From Nonomuraea spiralis (lineage in GTDB: Bacteria > Actinomycetota > Actinomycetes > Streptosporangiales > Streptosporangiaceae): a stretch of DNA of 64,000 nucleotides. The translations under genes and the position numbers were made by a program. Position 1 is the first letter of the stretch. Every line of letters begins with the position of its first letter. This document shows, one piece after another, positions 42,305 through 51,805 of this stretch. The stretch spans positions 186,001 to 250,000 of the forward strand of contig NZ_BMRC01000010.1 in the NCBI RefSeq assembly GCF_014648435.1, written 5' to 3'. The notes below the pieces were generated by a model. That model did not search any database and was not told the DNA's origin. It saw only the letters and a list, made by a program, of their open reading frames with translations.

Positions 42305-43783
42305 ATGAACGGGCTGTACGGCGAGGGGCGGCGCGAGAGCGGCCTTGCGGAGGTCGCACACCAGGAGCTCACGGCCGCGCTGGCGGGACGCCCGCTGGTC
42401 GGCGTCGAACGGTTCAGCACCGCGCTGCGCACCGGCTACACCGGCCCGGCCCCGGTCGAGGCCCTGCGCCCCGCCCTGAGCATCGGTTGTTACGCCGCGT
42501 GGGACCCGGCGCTGCCCGGCATGGTGGTCACCGCCGAGGACCGCACCCGCACCCGTTCGGTGGCCGAACGGACCACGTGGGTGCCCCGCGTCCGGCACGA
42601 GGCCGCCCGCCATCTGCTCAAGCTGGACCGCCCGCCGGTCGTGTTCACCTGGTACGACAACGCCCGCCTGCGCGAGCTGGCCGGCCCTGGCGCGACGATC
42701 GCGGCCGTCGACGCCGGGGTGCGGGCCGCGATCGAGTCCAAGCACCTGCTGGACGACCTGCTGCGGGCGGCCGGCGTGCCGGCGGTGGCCCGCATCCCCT
42801 GCGTGCACGTCGAGCGGCTGCCCGGCCTGGCCGAGCTGCGGCGCGCGGTCGGCTCCGCGCGGGTCGTGGTCCAGGCCGGCCGGACGGCGGACCGGCGCGG
42901 CACCGTGGTCGTGTCGGGCGAGGACGGCATGGCCCGCGCGGCGCGGCTGCTCGGCCCGTACCGGGTGGCGGCGTACGTGCCGGGCTGGCCGTGCACGATC
43001 GCGGTGCTCAGCGTCCCCGACCGCGACGGCGGCGTCCAGGTGTACGCCGACCGCCCCGCCCACACCTCGGCCGGCGTCGCCGAGCTGGGCGCCGGGCCGC
43101 TGCGCAGCACGGGCGGCGACTGGTCGCGCCCCTGGCCGACGCCCGCCGCCGCGCTGCTCATCGAGTGCGCCGAGCGCATCGCGATCTGGGCCTGGCGCAG
43201 GTACGGCGCGGCCGGCCTGTTCAACGTCAAGGCCCTGCTCACCCCGGGCGAACGGGTCTACCTGTCGGCGATCAAGTGGCGGCACCAGCAGGGCACCGAG
43301 GTGTCGGCGGTCAACCAGCAGGCCGTCGGGCTGCCCCCGTTCGTGCTGGCCCACCTGTCGGTGATGCTCGGCGGGCAGGTGACCTGGCTGGGGGACGCGC
43401 AGGAGTTCAACCAGCTCACGCTGCTGCGCGCGGCCCAGCCGGGCGGCCCCTTCCACGTCAGGGTGCGCCTGGCCCGCGACACCCCCGTACGGGTGGCCGC
43501 CGCGCACGGCCCCGGCGTCTACCGGCTGGACGGGTCGGGCCGGCTGCGGTGGGTGCGGCGGGGAGCGCACCCGTCCGACGCGCGCGCGGCCCGGGGCGAG
43601 TTCCTGCTGGCCGACCTGCCCGAGCCGGACGTCGTCTGCCATCCCGGGGCCGACCTCGCCACGATCGAGGGCGTCGCCGAGGGCGCGGCGCACCCGTTCG
43701 ACGGCCCGGACGCCGCCTCCCCTGCCGTACGGCGGATCGTCGCGGCCGTCGAGGACCTGTTCGACGAGGTCAAGGAGCCCTGA
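42305..43783 (+). CDS. ATP-grasp-like protein of unknown substrate
   Basis: A 492-residue protein. A pre-ATP-grasp-like first part is followed by ESKHLLDDLLRAAGVPAVAR (about 143-162), which resembles the K-xxx-L-xxx-G-[IV]-P start of ATP-grasp domains, and GLFNVKALLTPGERVYLSAI in the catalytic part. A clear glycine loop is not visible, so the activity is tentative. The GAGGGAGAG site precedes the ATG. It is divergent from the HTH-TPR regulator. A carboxylate-amine ligase role is the best guess. Confidence 0.6.
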   Translation: MNGLYGEGRRESGLAEVAHQELTAALAGRPLVGVERFSTALRTGYTGPAPVEALRPALSIGCYAAWDPALPGMVVTAEDRTRTRSVAERTTWVPRVRHEAARHLLKLDRPPVVFTWYDNARLRELAGPGATIAAVDAGVRAAIESKHLLDDLLRAAGVPAVARIPCVHVERLPGLAELRRAVGSARVVVQAGRTADRRGTVVVSGEDGMARAARLLGPYRVAAYVPGWPCTIAVLSVPDRDGGVQVYADRPAHTSAGVAELGAGPLRSTGGDWSRPWPTPAAALLIECAERIAIWAWRRYGAAGLFNVKALLTPGERVYLSAIKWRHQQGTEVSAVNQQAVGLPPFVLAHLSVMLGGQVTWLGDAQEFNQLTLLRAAQPGGPFHVRVRLARDTPVRVAAAHGPGVYRLDGSGRLRWVRRGAHPSDARAARGEFLLADLPEPDVVCHPGADLATIEGVAEGAAHPFDGPDAASPAVRRIVAAVEDLFDEVKEP

Positions 43784-43799
43784 GGGGAGGCCCGGCCCG

Positions 43800-44621
43800 C
43801 TACTTGACGCCGCCCGAGGTGAGCCCGGCGATGATCCGCCGCTGGAAGACCAGCACCACCACGACCAGCGGCACGGTGACGACCACCCCGGCCGCCATCT
43901 GGGTGCCGAACGGCTGGTCGAACCCGTACGCGCCGGTGAACTTGGAGACGGCCACGGTCGCGGTCTGCATCTCCTTCTCGTTGACCATGCTCAGGGCGAT
44001 GATGAACTCGTTCCAGGCGGCGATGAACGTGATGATCGCCGTGGTGAACACGCCGGGCGCGGCCAGCGGGATGACGACCTTCCGGAACGCCTGGCCCCGG
44101 CTGCACCCGTCCACCATCGCCGCCTGCTCCAGCTCGAACGGGAGCTGCCGGAAAAACATGGTCAGGTTCCACACCGCGAGCGGCAACGCGAACGACAGGC
44201 TGGGCAGGATCATCGCCTGGTAGGTGTTGATCCACGAGATGCCGGTGAACAACTTCAGCAGCGGCACGATCAGCGAGATGCCGGGGAACATCGACGTCGC
44301 GATGACCACCCCCAGCACCACGTTCTTCAGCCGGAACCGCAGCCGCGCCAGCGCGTACGCGCTCAGCACGCCGACGACCAGCGTGAGCAGCGTGGTCGTG
44401 CCGGCCACCACCGCGCTGTTGAGCAGCGACCGCCCGAACCCGACGTCCGGCCCGAACACCGCGGCCAGGTTCTCCAGCGACCAGGGCGCGGGCAGCGGCG
44501 TGTTGTCGAACTGGTCCTGCGGGCGGCGGAAGGCCGAGACGACCATCCAGTAGAACGGGATCAGGCAGTAGGCGGCGACGGCCGCGATCCCGGCCCGGCG
44601 CAGCGTGTTCCCGGCGGTCAT
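43800..44621 (-). CDS. Sugar ABC transporter permease (MalG-like)
   Basis: A 273-residue inner-membrane permease with six predicted helices. The EAA loop, which docks the ATPase, is ELEQAAMVDGCSRGQAFRKV with the following PLAAPG. It forms the transport channel with the MalF-like partner encoded just upstream, with which it overlaps by 4 bp. No ATPase gene is present in the operon, so a shared MsiK/UgpC-type ATPase from elsewhere is presumably used, as is usual in actinomycetes. Confidence 0.9.
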   Translation of the reverse strand: MTAGNTLRRAGIAAVAAYCLIPFYWMVVSAFRRPQDQFDNTPLPAPWSLENLAAVFGPDVGFGRSLLNSAVVAGTTTLLTLVVGVLSAYALARLRFRLKNVVLGVVIATSMFPGISLIVPLLKLFTGISWINTYQAMILPSLSFALPLAVWNLTMFFRQLPFELEQAAMVDGCSRGQAFRKVVIPLAAPGVFTTAIITFIAAWNEFIIALSMVNEKEMQTATVAVSKFTGAYGFDQPFGTQMAAGVVVTVPLVVVVLVFQRRIIAGLTSGGVK

Positions 44622-45568
44622 CCGGCCGCCTCCCGCCCGGACGGCTCGCGCAGCCGGCCGAGGATGTCGGCGCCCAGCAGCCGGACGAAGACGTAGGCCA
44701 CGACCGCCACGTACAGGAACAGGACGGTCGCGTACGCGGCGGCGGCGCCGTAGCGCAGGTTGGTGGCCTCGTCGTAGGCGAGCATGGACAACGTACGCAC
44801 CGACTCCTTGCGCGGGCCGACCAGCACGAACGGCAGGTCGAACATGCGTAGCACGTCCAGCAGCCGGAACAGCACCGCCACCAGCAGCACCGGCTTGACC
44901 AGCGGCAGCGTGACCCGCCAGAACCGCTGCCAGGCGGTCGCGCCGTCCACCCTGGCCGCCTCGTGCACCTCGCCGGGGATCAGCTGCAGGCCCGCCAGCA
45001 CCAGCAGCCCGACGAACGGCGCGGTCTTCCACGTGTCGGCGATGATCACCGCGACCTTGGCCTGGAAGCCTTCCGTGGTCCACAACACGTCACTGCCGAT
45101 GATCTGGTCGGCGACGCCGCCGGACTGGAAGATCCAGCGCCACAACAACGCCGACACCGCGGTCGGGATGGCCCAGGGGACCAGGATGCTCGCCCGTACC
45201 ACGCCCCGGCCGCGGAAGGCCCGGTGCATGACCAGCGCCATGGCGACCCCCAGGACCGTCTCGATCACGACCGTGACGACGGTGAAGAACGTGGTGTTCC
45301 ACAGCGCGCCGTAGAAGGCGGGCGCGCGTTCGCCGGCGAGGATGTCGGCGTAGACGGACAGGCCGACGAACCTCTCGCCCTCGACGACGAAGCCCTGCGG
45401 GTCGAGGCTCTGGCCCTCCTCGAACAGGGATTCCCGGACCGCCGCCAGCACCGGGAAGCCGACGACCAGCCCGATCACCAGCAACGTCGGCGAGATGAGC
45501 AGCGCGGCCAGCCGTCCGGAGCCGTCCCCGCCCGCGCCCACGGCCCCTTGATCGGCGGCGACGGTCAC
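44618..45568 (-). CDS. Sugar ABC transporter permease (MalF-like)
   Basis: A 316-residue permease with six to seven helices. The EAA loop is EVHEAARVDGATAWQRFWRV followed by TLPLVKP. I used GTG 45568 because it overlaps the binding-protein stop by 4 bp (GTGA). It pairs with the MalG-like permease that follows. Substrate is unknown; trehalose, maltodextrin or other disaccharides are typical of this group. Confidence 0.9.
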   Translation of the reverse strand: MTVAADQGAVGAGGDGSGRLAALLISPTLLVIGLVVGFPVLAAVRESLFEEGQSLDPQGFVVEGERFVGLSVYADILAGERAPAFYGALWNTTFFTVVTVVIETVLGVAMALVMHRAFRGRGVVRASILVPWAIPTAVSALLWRWIFQSGGVADQIIGSDVLWTTEGFQAKVAVIIADTWKTAPFVGLLVLAGLQLIPGEVHEAARVDGATAWQRFWRVTLPLVKPVLLVAVLFRLLDVLRMFDLPFVLVGPRKESVRTLSMLAYDEATNLRYGAAAAYATVLFLYVAVVAYVFVRLLGADILGRLREPSGREAAG

Positions 45569-46842
45569 GACCGGGTCAGCGTCTGGAGCTTGGTCTGCAG
45601 GTCGGCCAGCACCTGCCCGGAGGGCCGCGCGCCGGTGATGGCCGCGTAGGCGGCCTCCTGGATGGCCGCGGTCACGTCGCCGTACCGCACGACCTGGGGC
45701 CGCGGCTTGGCGTTGAGCACCGACTCCTTGAGCACCTTCAGGTACGGGTACTTCGCCTGGAGCTCCGGCTCGTCGTACAGGGCGGCCCGTGTGGGGGCCT
45801 CGGAGCTGGCCAGCAGGTTGGCGCGCTGCCGTTCCTCGCTGGACAGGAACGTGACGAAGTCGAGCGCGCTGGCCCGGTTCCTGGCGAACGCCGAGACGGC
45901 CAGGTTGTGCCCGCCGAGCGTGGGCACGCCGGGACCGTTCAGGCCGGGCAGCGGGGCCACCGCGAACCTGCCCGCGACCTTGGAGGAGCCGTCGTGCCTG
46001 TCGGCCAGGGCGTACTGGTAGGGCCACTGGCGGTGGAAGAGCAGCCTGCCCTCCTGGAAGTAGCGGCGTCCCTCCTCCTCCTTGAAGGTGATCGCCTGCT
46101 TGGGGATGAGGCCGGTCCTGAAGCCGTCGACGAGGAAGTCGAGCCCACGCTCGGCGGCCGGGGTGTCGACGTCGGGGCGGCCGGTGGCCGGGTCGACGAT
46201 CGTCCCGCCCGCGCTGTTCACGGCTTCGGCGAAGTTGCAGGTCAGGCCCTCGTACTTCTCGTACTGGCCGGCGAAGCAGCTCACGCCGGGGACCTTCGCG
46301 CAGTCGGCCTCCATCTCCCGCCACGTCTTCGGCGGCTCCTTGACGCCCGCCTTGTCCAGCAGGTCCTTGCGGTAGTAGAGCAGGCCGGCGTCGGTCTTCC
46401 AGGGCGCGGCGTAGAGCCTGCCGCGGTACTGGCCGGTCGCCACAGTGGGCGGGAGGAAGGCCGCCAGGTCGAACTGCTCCTGCGGCAGCGGCAGGATCCA
46501 CCGGTTGGCGGCGAACTCCGAGGTCCACACCACGTCGAGGGCGAGCACGGTGAAGGCGTCGGACTTGGCGCGGGCGTTCTGGATCATCTGGTCGCGCTGC
46601 ACGTCGGCCGACTCGGGCAGCTCGACGATCCTGGCCTGCTCGTCCGGATGGCCCTTGTTCCAGGCGTCCACCTGGTTCTGCAGGTTGCGGGAGGTGTCCT
46701 TGCCCGTCGCGAGCGTGATCGGGCCGCGTCCGGTCATCGCGCCGCCGGACGGGGTCGCGCCGCCGCCGGGCGGCGTGCCGCCGCACGCCGCCGCCATGGT
46801 CAGGAGCAGGCCGGCCACGGCCGTTCTCGCAGCTTTCCGCAC
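45565..46842 (-). CDS. Sugar-binding lipoprotein of an ABC transporter
   Basis: A 425-residue extracellular binding protein of the MalE-like family 1. The N terminus is a lipoprotein signal with the lipid-carrying cysteine in LLTMAAACGG, followed by a Gly/Pro/Thr linker. Later features such as LYAAPWKTDAGLLYYRKDLL are typical of sugar-binding proteins. I chose GTG 46842, which has GGGAGG 8 nt upstream; the ATG at 46872 lies before that site. First gene of the binding protein-permease-permease operon. Confidence 0.9.
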   Translation of the reverse strand: MRKAARTAVAGLLLTMAAACGGTPPGGGATPSGGAMTGRGPITLATGKDTSRNLQNQVDAWNKGHPDEQARIVELPESADVQRDQMIQNARAKSDAFTVLALDVVWTSEFAANRWILPLPQEQFDLAAFLPPTVATGQYRGRLYAAPWKTDAGLLYYRKDLLDKAGVKEPPKTWREMEADCAKVPGVSCFAGQYEKYEGLTCNFAEAVNSAGGTIVDPATGRPDVDTPAAERGLDFLVDGFRTGLIPKQAITFKEEEGRRYFQEGRLLFHRQWPYQYALADRHDGSSKVAGRFAVAPLPGLNGPGVPTLGGHNLAVSAFARNRASALDFVTFLSSEERQRANLLASSEAPTRAALYDEPELQAKYPYLKVLKESVLNAKPRPQVVRYGDVTAAIQEAAYAAITGARPSGQVLADLQTKLQTLTRS

Positions 46843-47025
46843 CTCAGTGTCCTCCCTTCGGCCCCCGTTCACCCGTGACGGGGGTGGGACGCCGGAGCAC
46901 CCTTCGGGCGCGTCCGCGCGGGACGGTCAACGCCGGGCCGAATTCGTGCCGCGCCGGGCGATGAGTTCCGCCGCCCGCGGAAGTCCAACCGGTGTCACCT
47001 CGATTCCGCGGAAGGACCCACACCG

Positions 47026-47832
47026 ATGAGCACCACGCACATCCTCGACATACCCGGCGGCCGGCTGAGCTACCACGTCCGCGGAAGCGGCCCCCTGCTG
47101 CTGCTCGTGGGCGCGCCGATGAACGCCGCCTTCTTCGCCCCGCTGGCCGAGGAGCTGGCCGGGGAGTACACGGTCGTCACCCACGACCCGCGCGGCGTCT
47201 CCGGCAGCACCCTCGACGACCCCGGCCAGGACTCCACCCCCGCCCTGCGGGCCGAGGACGCCCTCGCGCTCATCGACGCGCTCGGGGCGGAGTCCGCCGA
47301 CGTGGTCGGCAGCAGCGGCGGCGCGGTGACCGGCCTCGCCCTCGTCGCCCGCCACCCCACCCGCGTGCGCACGCTGGTCGCGCACGAGCCGCCCCTGCTG
47401 GAGCTGCTGCCCGACGTCGCCGAACGGCGCGCCGAGGTGGACGACATCATCGAGACGTTCCGCCGGGAGGGGCCGGGGGCGGCGTTCGGGAAGTTCATGG
47501 CCACCGCGGGCTACGAGCCCGGCGAGGACGACTCTCCCCCGCCGCCGAGCGAGTCGCCCGAGCAGGACCTCGCCGACGCCACCCACTTCTTCCTGCACGA
47601 GCTGCGCGGCACCACCCGGCACGTCCCCGACGTCGCGGCGCTGAAGGCCGGCCCGGCCCGGGTGGTCGTGGGCATCGGGGCCGAGTCGAGCGGCCTGCTC
47701 ACCGCCCGTACCTCGAAGGCGCTGGCCGACCTGCTCGGCGCGCCGACGGTCGAGTTCCCCGGCGAGCACGGCGGCTTCGTCGACCATCCGAAGGAGTTCG
47801 CCGACGTGCTGCGCGAGGTGCTGGCCCGCTGA
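47026..47832 (+). CDS. Alpha/beta hydrolase
   Basis: A 268-residue alpha/beta-fold hydrolase. The nucleophile elbow is VVGSSGGAVTGLAL (GxSxG-like, near residue 94-99), the oxyanion region is LLLVGAPMNAAFF, and a late HGGF with the catalytic His (EFPGEHGGFVDHP) completes the fold. Soluble, no signal peptide. GGAAGGA precedes the ATG. Substrate is unknown; family members are esterases, lactonases or haloperoxidase-like proteins. Confidence 0.85.
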   Translation: MSTTHILDIPGGRLSYHVRGSGPLLLLVGAPMNAAFFAPLAEELAGEYTVVTHDPRGVSGSTLDDPGQDSTPALRAEDALALIDALGAESADVVGSSGGAVTGLALVARHPTRVRTLVAHEPPLLELLPDVAERRAEVDDIIETFRREGPGAAFGKFMATAGYEPGEDDSPPPPSESPEQDLADATHFFLHELRGTTRHVPDVAALKAGPARVVVGIGAESSGLLTARTSKALADLLGAPTVEFPGEHGGFVDHPKEFADVLREVLAR

Positions 47833-47878
47833 CCGGGCCCGGCCTCCGGCGGCCTCGCCGAGCCGCGCCGAGCCGCGG

Positions 47879-48349
47879 TCAGCCGCCGGGGGTCAGATTC
47901 GCCGGGAAGCCGCCGGTCGCGATCGGCCCCCAGCGGTCGATCGTGATCCGGATGAGCGACTTGTTCTGGCGGCGCATGGCCTCCCGGTACTCCTCCCAGT
48001 CGGGGTGCTCGCCGGCGACGCACCGGTAGTAGTCCACCAGCCCGTCCAGGGCCCCGGGCATGTCCAGCACCTCGCCCCGCCCGTCCACCTGCACGTACGG
48101 GCCGTCCCAGTCGTCGGACAACACGCACATCGACACCCGCTCGTCGCGGCGCACGTTCCCGGCCTTGGCACGCTCCGGGTACGTGGACACCACGATCCGG
48201 CCCTCGTCGTCCACGCCGCACGAGACCGGCGAGAGCTGGGGACGCCCGTCGGAGCGGGTCGTCGAGAGCAGGCCGTGATGCCGGGGGCGGAGGAAGTCGA
48301 GAAGTTCGGGCAGGTCGACCCGTTGGGCGGTCGCGATCCTCGGAGCCAT
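47879..48349 (-). CDS. PPOX-class flavin/F420-binding oxidoreductase
   Basis: A 156-residue split-barrel protein of the pyridoxamine 5'-phosphate oxidase-like class. LLSTTRSDGRPQLSPVSCGV (27-46) is the flavin/F420-binding start, and KAGNVRRDERVSMCVL and YVQVDGRGEVL are the later core strands. In actinobacteria many such proteins use coenzyme F420 rather than FMN. It converges on the hydrolase gene with a 46-bp gap, and is divergent from the kinase gene. Confidence 0.85.
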   Translation of the reverse strand: MAPRIATAQRVDLPELLDFLRPRHHGLLSTTRSDGRPQLSPVSCGVDDEGRIVVSTYPERAKAGNVRRDERVSMCVLSDDWDGPYVQVDGRGEVLDMPGALDGLVDYYRCVAGEHPDWEEYREAMRRQNKSLIRITIDRWGPIATGGFPANLTPGG

Positions 48350-48433
48350 CTGAGACGCCTTTCCTGTGCGGTACCGGCTTCGATCCTGTCATCCGGCGCG
48401 GGCCCCGCCTTTCCCACCCCGCCGGGGCGGCCC

Positions 48434-48439
48434 TATCGT
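48434..48439 (+). promoter_or_regulatory. Probable -10 of the kinase gene
   Basis: TATCGT is preceded at 17 bp by TTCCCA (48411-48416), a partial -35. The kinase ATG follows 46 bp later, with GGGGAAGGAG as its ribosome site. Confidence 0.4.
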
Positions 48440-48484
48440 GTGGATCACCGACATACGCCCGCACACGCCCGGGGAAGGAGCGGA

Positions 48485-50695
48485 ATGCCGGAAGTCCGTC
48501 CGCTCCGGCCGGGCGATCCCACGCGGATCGGCGACCACCGGCTGCTCGGCGTGCTCGGCTCCGGCGGGCAGGGAGTGGTCTACAAGGGGGTCGACGGCAC
48601 GGGCCGCGAGGTCGCGGTCAAGCTGCTGCACAGCCACCTGACCCAGGACGACACCGTCACCAGGGGGTTCCTGCGCGAGGTGGAGGCGGCGCGCCGGGTG
48701 GCCGCGTTCTGCACCGCCGCGGTGCTGGACGTGGGAGTGGCCGACGGGCGGCCGTACATCGTGAGCGAGTACGTCGCGGGCGACACCCTGCAGACGCTCG
48801 TCCGGGAGTCGGGGCCGCGTACCGGGGGTGCGCTGGACCGGCTGGCGATCTCCACCCTGACCGCGCTGGCCGCCATCCACGAGGCCGGGATCGTGCACCG
48901 GGACTTCAAGCCGGGCAACGTGCTGATGGGGCCCGAGGGGCCGATCGTCATCGACTTCGGCATCGCCAAGGCGCTGGGGGCCACCACGCAGGCCTCGGCG
49001 CCGATGGGGACGCCGGCGTTCATGTCGCCCGAGCAGTTCGCGGGTGAGCGGGTCGGGCCGGCGTCCGACGTGTTCAGCTGGGCGGGGACGATGGTGTTCG
49101 CGGCGACCGGCCGCCCGCCGTTCGCCGGTGAGACGGTCGCCGCCATCCTGCACAAGGTCATGAGCGGCGTACCGGATCTCGCGGGCGTACCGGCCCACCT
49201 GGCGGGCCCGATCGGCGCCTGCCTCGCCAAGGACCCGAGCGCCCGCCCGACCCCCACAACCCTCCTCCGCCACCTCATCGCCACCCCCGCCTCGCCCTCC
49301 GCCGACGCCCAGGGCGCCGGCGGAGCGCCCGAAGGGCCCGCCGGGGGCTTGGGGCCCGAGCGCCACGCGCCCACCCAGCCCGGCGCCGCCCAAGGCGCGG
49401 GGCATCACGGCGGGGTTGTGCCCGGGGCGCCCGCGGGTGGGGCTGTTCTCCCCTCCGGGGGGCTTGCCACGGGGCCAGGGGTTCAGGGGGAGGCGACCAG
49501 GGCGGGTGTCGAACGGCGGGTCAGCCGCAGGGCCGTCGTGGTCGGCGGTGTCACGGCGGCCGCCGCCGCTGCGGCGTCCGCCTTCGTGCTGCTGCGTCCC
49601 GCGAGCGGCCTGAGCGACGACCCCGTCGACCCGCCGACCGGTCGTACGACCGACGCGCCGGCCACCCGTACGACCGGCCCGTCCGCGACGGCGACGGAAC
49701 GCCCGGCCACGCCCACGGCCGAGCCGTTCGGGGCGCCGGTCAGGGAGCCCGTCGCGCTGCCCGCCGGGAGCGGCGAGCCGACCGTGCTGGCCGCCGCCGG
49801 CGCCACCGTCGTCTGCGGCACGTCCAAGGGCACGGTGCTGACCTGGGACCTGACCTCGTCCGGCACGCCCGTCATCAGGCTCGGCGACGGAGGCGGCGCC
49901 GCCACCGCCGTGGCCTGCGGCGGCGGCCGTACGGCCTCCGGGCACCGCGACGGCGCGATGCGCCTGTGGAACCCGGCGGGCGGCGAGACCGGCGAGACCG
50001 GCAGGGCCAGGGCGGCCGACCCCGTCATCGCCGTCACCACCGCCGGCCGCGGCGTCGCGGTGACCCAGAAGTACGACAGCCTCACCGACCTGCACAGCGT
50101 CGTACGCCTGTGGGACCTGTCCACGGGCCGCCAGATCGGCCCCGCCGTCACCGACCACTTCCAGGGCGTCAACGGGCTGGCGTTCGGCCGGCTCGGCGGC
50201 GACGACGTGCTCGTCACCGGCGACGGCGCCAACCGCGTCCGGGTCCGCCGCCTGTCCGACGGCAAGGTGACACATACGTACAAGACCGGCGAGATCGGCG
50301 GCATCGAGCTCCTCGCCTGCGGCGAGCTGGACGGGCGGCCCGTGCTCGTCTCCACCCATCTCGACGCCACCCTGCGCGTGTACGACCTGGCCACGGGCAA
50401 ACGCAGGAAGAAGTGGCCGTTCAGCCGCCGCAGCCCCGATGACCGTGGGACGTCCGCGCTGGTCACGGGCATGCTCGGCGGCACGCCCGTCGCGGTGGTC
50501 GCGCACGCGCCGGGCAGCGGCGAGGCGGCCGTCCGCGTCTGGAAGCTCACCGACGGCGAGGTTGCCGGCGAGCTGGGCCCGGGGCCGGGAGCCGAGATCC
50601 GTGCCCTGGCGCTGGCCGGGTTGCCGGGCCGTCCCGTCGTCGTGGGCACGGGCGGCGACGCCCTGCTGAGCGCCTGGAGCCTCGGTCCCGCCTGA
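48485..50695 (+). CDS. Ser/Thr protein kinase with extracellular beta-propeller
   Basis: A 736-residue Hanks-type kinase. The glycine loop is LGSGGQGVVYKG (24-35), the ATP lysine is K46 (VAVKLL), the catalytic loop is HRDFKPGN with D140, and D157 starts the DFG motif (VIDFGIA). A Pro/Gly-rich linker leads to one membrane helix at about 348-370, and the outside part (about 415-736) is built of WD40-like blades (GTSKGTVLTWDL, VRLWDLSTGR, VRVWKLTDGE). It is thus a single-pass receptor kinase in form; the propeller may sense a wall or soluble ligand. Confidence 0.9.
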   Translation: MPEVRPLRPGDPTRIGDHRLLGVLGSGGQGVVYKGVDGTGREVAVKLLHSHLTQDDTVTRGFLREVEAARRVAAFCTAAVLDVGVADGRPYIVSEYVAGDTLQTLVRESGPRTGGALDRLAISTLTALAAIHEAGIVHRDFKPGNVLMGPEGPIVIDFGIAKALGATTQASAPMGTPAFMSPEQFAGERVGPASDVFSWAGTMVFAATGRPPFAGETVAAILHKVMSGVPDLAGVPAHLAGPIGACLAKDPSARPTPTTLLRHLIATPASPSADAQGAGGAPEGPAGGLGPERHAPTQPGAAQGAGHHGGVVPGAPAGGAVLPSGGLATGPGVQGEATRAGVERRVSRRAVVVGGVTAAAAAAASAFVLLRPASGLSDDPVDPPTGRTTDAPATRTTGPSATATERPATPTAEPFGAPVREPVALPAGSGEPTVLAAAGATVVCGTSKGTVLTWDLTSSGTPVIRLGDGGGAATAVACGGGRTASGHRDGAMRLWNPAGGETGETGRARAADPVIAVTTAGRGVAVTQKYDSLTDLHSVVRLWDLSTGRQIGPAVTDHFQGVNGLAFGRLGGDDVLVTGDGANRVRVRRLSDGKVTHTYKTGEIGGIELLACGELDGRPVLVSTHLDATLRVYDLATGKRRKKWPFSRRSPDDRGTSALVTGMLGGTPVAVVAHAPGSGEAAVRVWKLTDGEVAGELGPGPGAEIRALALAGLPGRPVVVGTGGDALLSAWSLGPA

Positions 50696-50731
50696 CGCTC
50701 ATCTGCGTTTAAGAATCGCGGCTTAGGGTTC

Positions 50732-51724
50732 GTGGCTGTGCTGATGGACGAGGTTGTGCAGGGGACCGTGCGCAAGCCGCCGCGCCGGGTCTGGCGACGG
50801 CGGCTGGCGACGGCGGTCGCGGTGCTGTTCGCGGCGGGGACGGCGGTGCGGCTCGGCGGCCTGGAGTCCGGGGTGCTGCTGGTCCCGCTGGTGTCCTTCA
50901 CGCCCTATTTCGGGGTCGCGGCGCTGCTGATGCTCGGGTTCGCGGCCCTGGCCCGCAGCCGGGCGGCCGTCGCGATCATGCTGGCGGTGTGCGTGTGCCT
51001 GGCCTGGGTCGTGCTCCCGCGCGCCCTCGGCAGCGGTACGGACGCCGCCCCCGGCCGCCCGCTACGCGTGCTGACCGCCAACCTCAACGGCGGACGCGGA
51101 GACGCGGAGACGATCGTCGGCTACGTCCGCAGCCTGAACGTGGACGTGCTCAGCCTCCAGGAGCTGACCTGGGCCGAACGCGACCGGCTGGCGGCGGCCG
51201 GGCTGGAGGCGCTGCTGCCGTACCAGCTCACGAAGCCGGAGACGTGGGGGCCGGTGGGCAGCGGGATCTACGCGCGCTACCCGCTGCGCGAGCGTACGGG
51301 CGTGTTCCAGCCGGTCGGGCATCACATGCCGGTCGCGGAGGTGGCGGTGCCCGGCGGGGCGGTGGAGGTGGTGCTCGTGCATCCGGTCGCGCCGGTGCCC
51401 TCGACGGTGCCGGAGTGGGAGGCGGGGGTCGGGACGCTGCCGCCCGCGACGTCCACGGGCGCGCCGCGGATCCTGGCCGGGGACTTCAACGCCACGCTGG
51501 ACCACGCCGTGTTCCGGCGGCTGCTGGGCACCGGGTACGCCGACGCGGCGGCGGCCACCGGGAAGGGGCTGGTGCCCACCTGGCCGATGCGCCGGATCCC
51601 GCCGCTGGTGGCGATCGACCACGTGCTGACGGACGGGCGCGGACGGGCGGTGGACACGCGGATCCTCGACCTGCCCGGCTCCGACCACCGCGCCCTCTTC
51701 GCCGACCTACGCCTCCGGCCCTGA
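50732..51724 (+). CDS. Endonuclease/exonuclease/phosphatase-family membrane protein
   Basis: A 330-residue protein with two to three N-terminal membrane helices (about 25-100) and a C-terminal EEP domain. Its motifs are LTANLNGG, LSLQELTW (catalytic Glu), AGDFNATL and GSDHRALFADL (last catalytic Asp-His). Members are metal-dependent phosphodiesterases or sphingomyelinase-like enzymes; the domain should face outward. TAGGGT at 50724-50729 lies too close to the GTG at 50732 for a leader, so the start may be GTG 50738 or ATG 50744 of a leaderless mRNA. Confidence 0.85.
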   Translation: MAVLMDEVVQGTVRKPPRRVWRRRLATAVAVLFAAGTAVRLGGLESGVLLVPLVSFTPYFGVAALLMLGFAALARSRAAVAIMLAVCVCLAWVVLPRALGSGTDAAPGRPLRVLTANLNGGRGDAETIVGYVRSLNVDVLSLQELTWAERDRLAAAGLEALLPYQLTKPETWGPVGSGIYARYPLRERTGVFQPVGHHMPVAEVAVPGGAVEVVLVHPVAPVPSTVPEWEAGVGTLPPATSTGAPRILAGDFNATLDHAVFRRLLGTGYADAAAATGKGLVPTWPMRRIPPLVAIDHVLTDGRGRAVDTRILDLPGSDHRALFADLRLRP

Positions 51725-51753
51725 CCCACGCCCGGTGCGAGAACGGGCGCGGG
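51725..51753. terminator. Bidirectional terminator between convergent genes
   Basis: A 10-bp stem with one mismatch (CCCACGCCCG at 51725-51734, CGGGCGCGGG at 51744-51753, 9-nt loop) starts right after the EEP-gene stop. It lies 52 bp after the stop of the convergent alpha-glucosidase gene. Confidence 0.5.
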
Positions 51754-51805
51754 CCGGGGGGGTCGGGCGGCGGTGGCCGTCGAGGGTGAGCCGGGTGGGG
51801 CAGGG

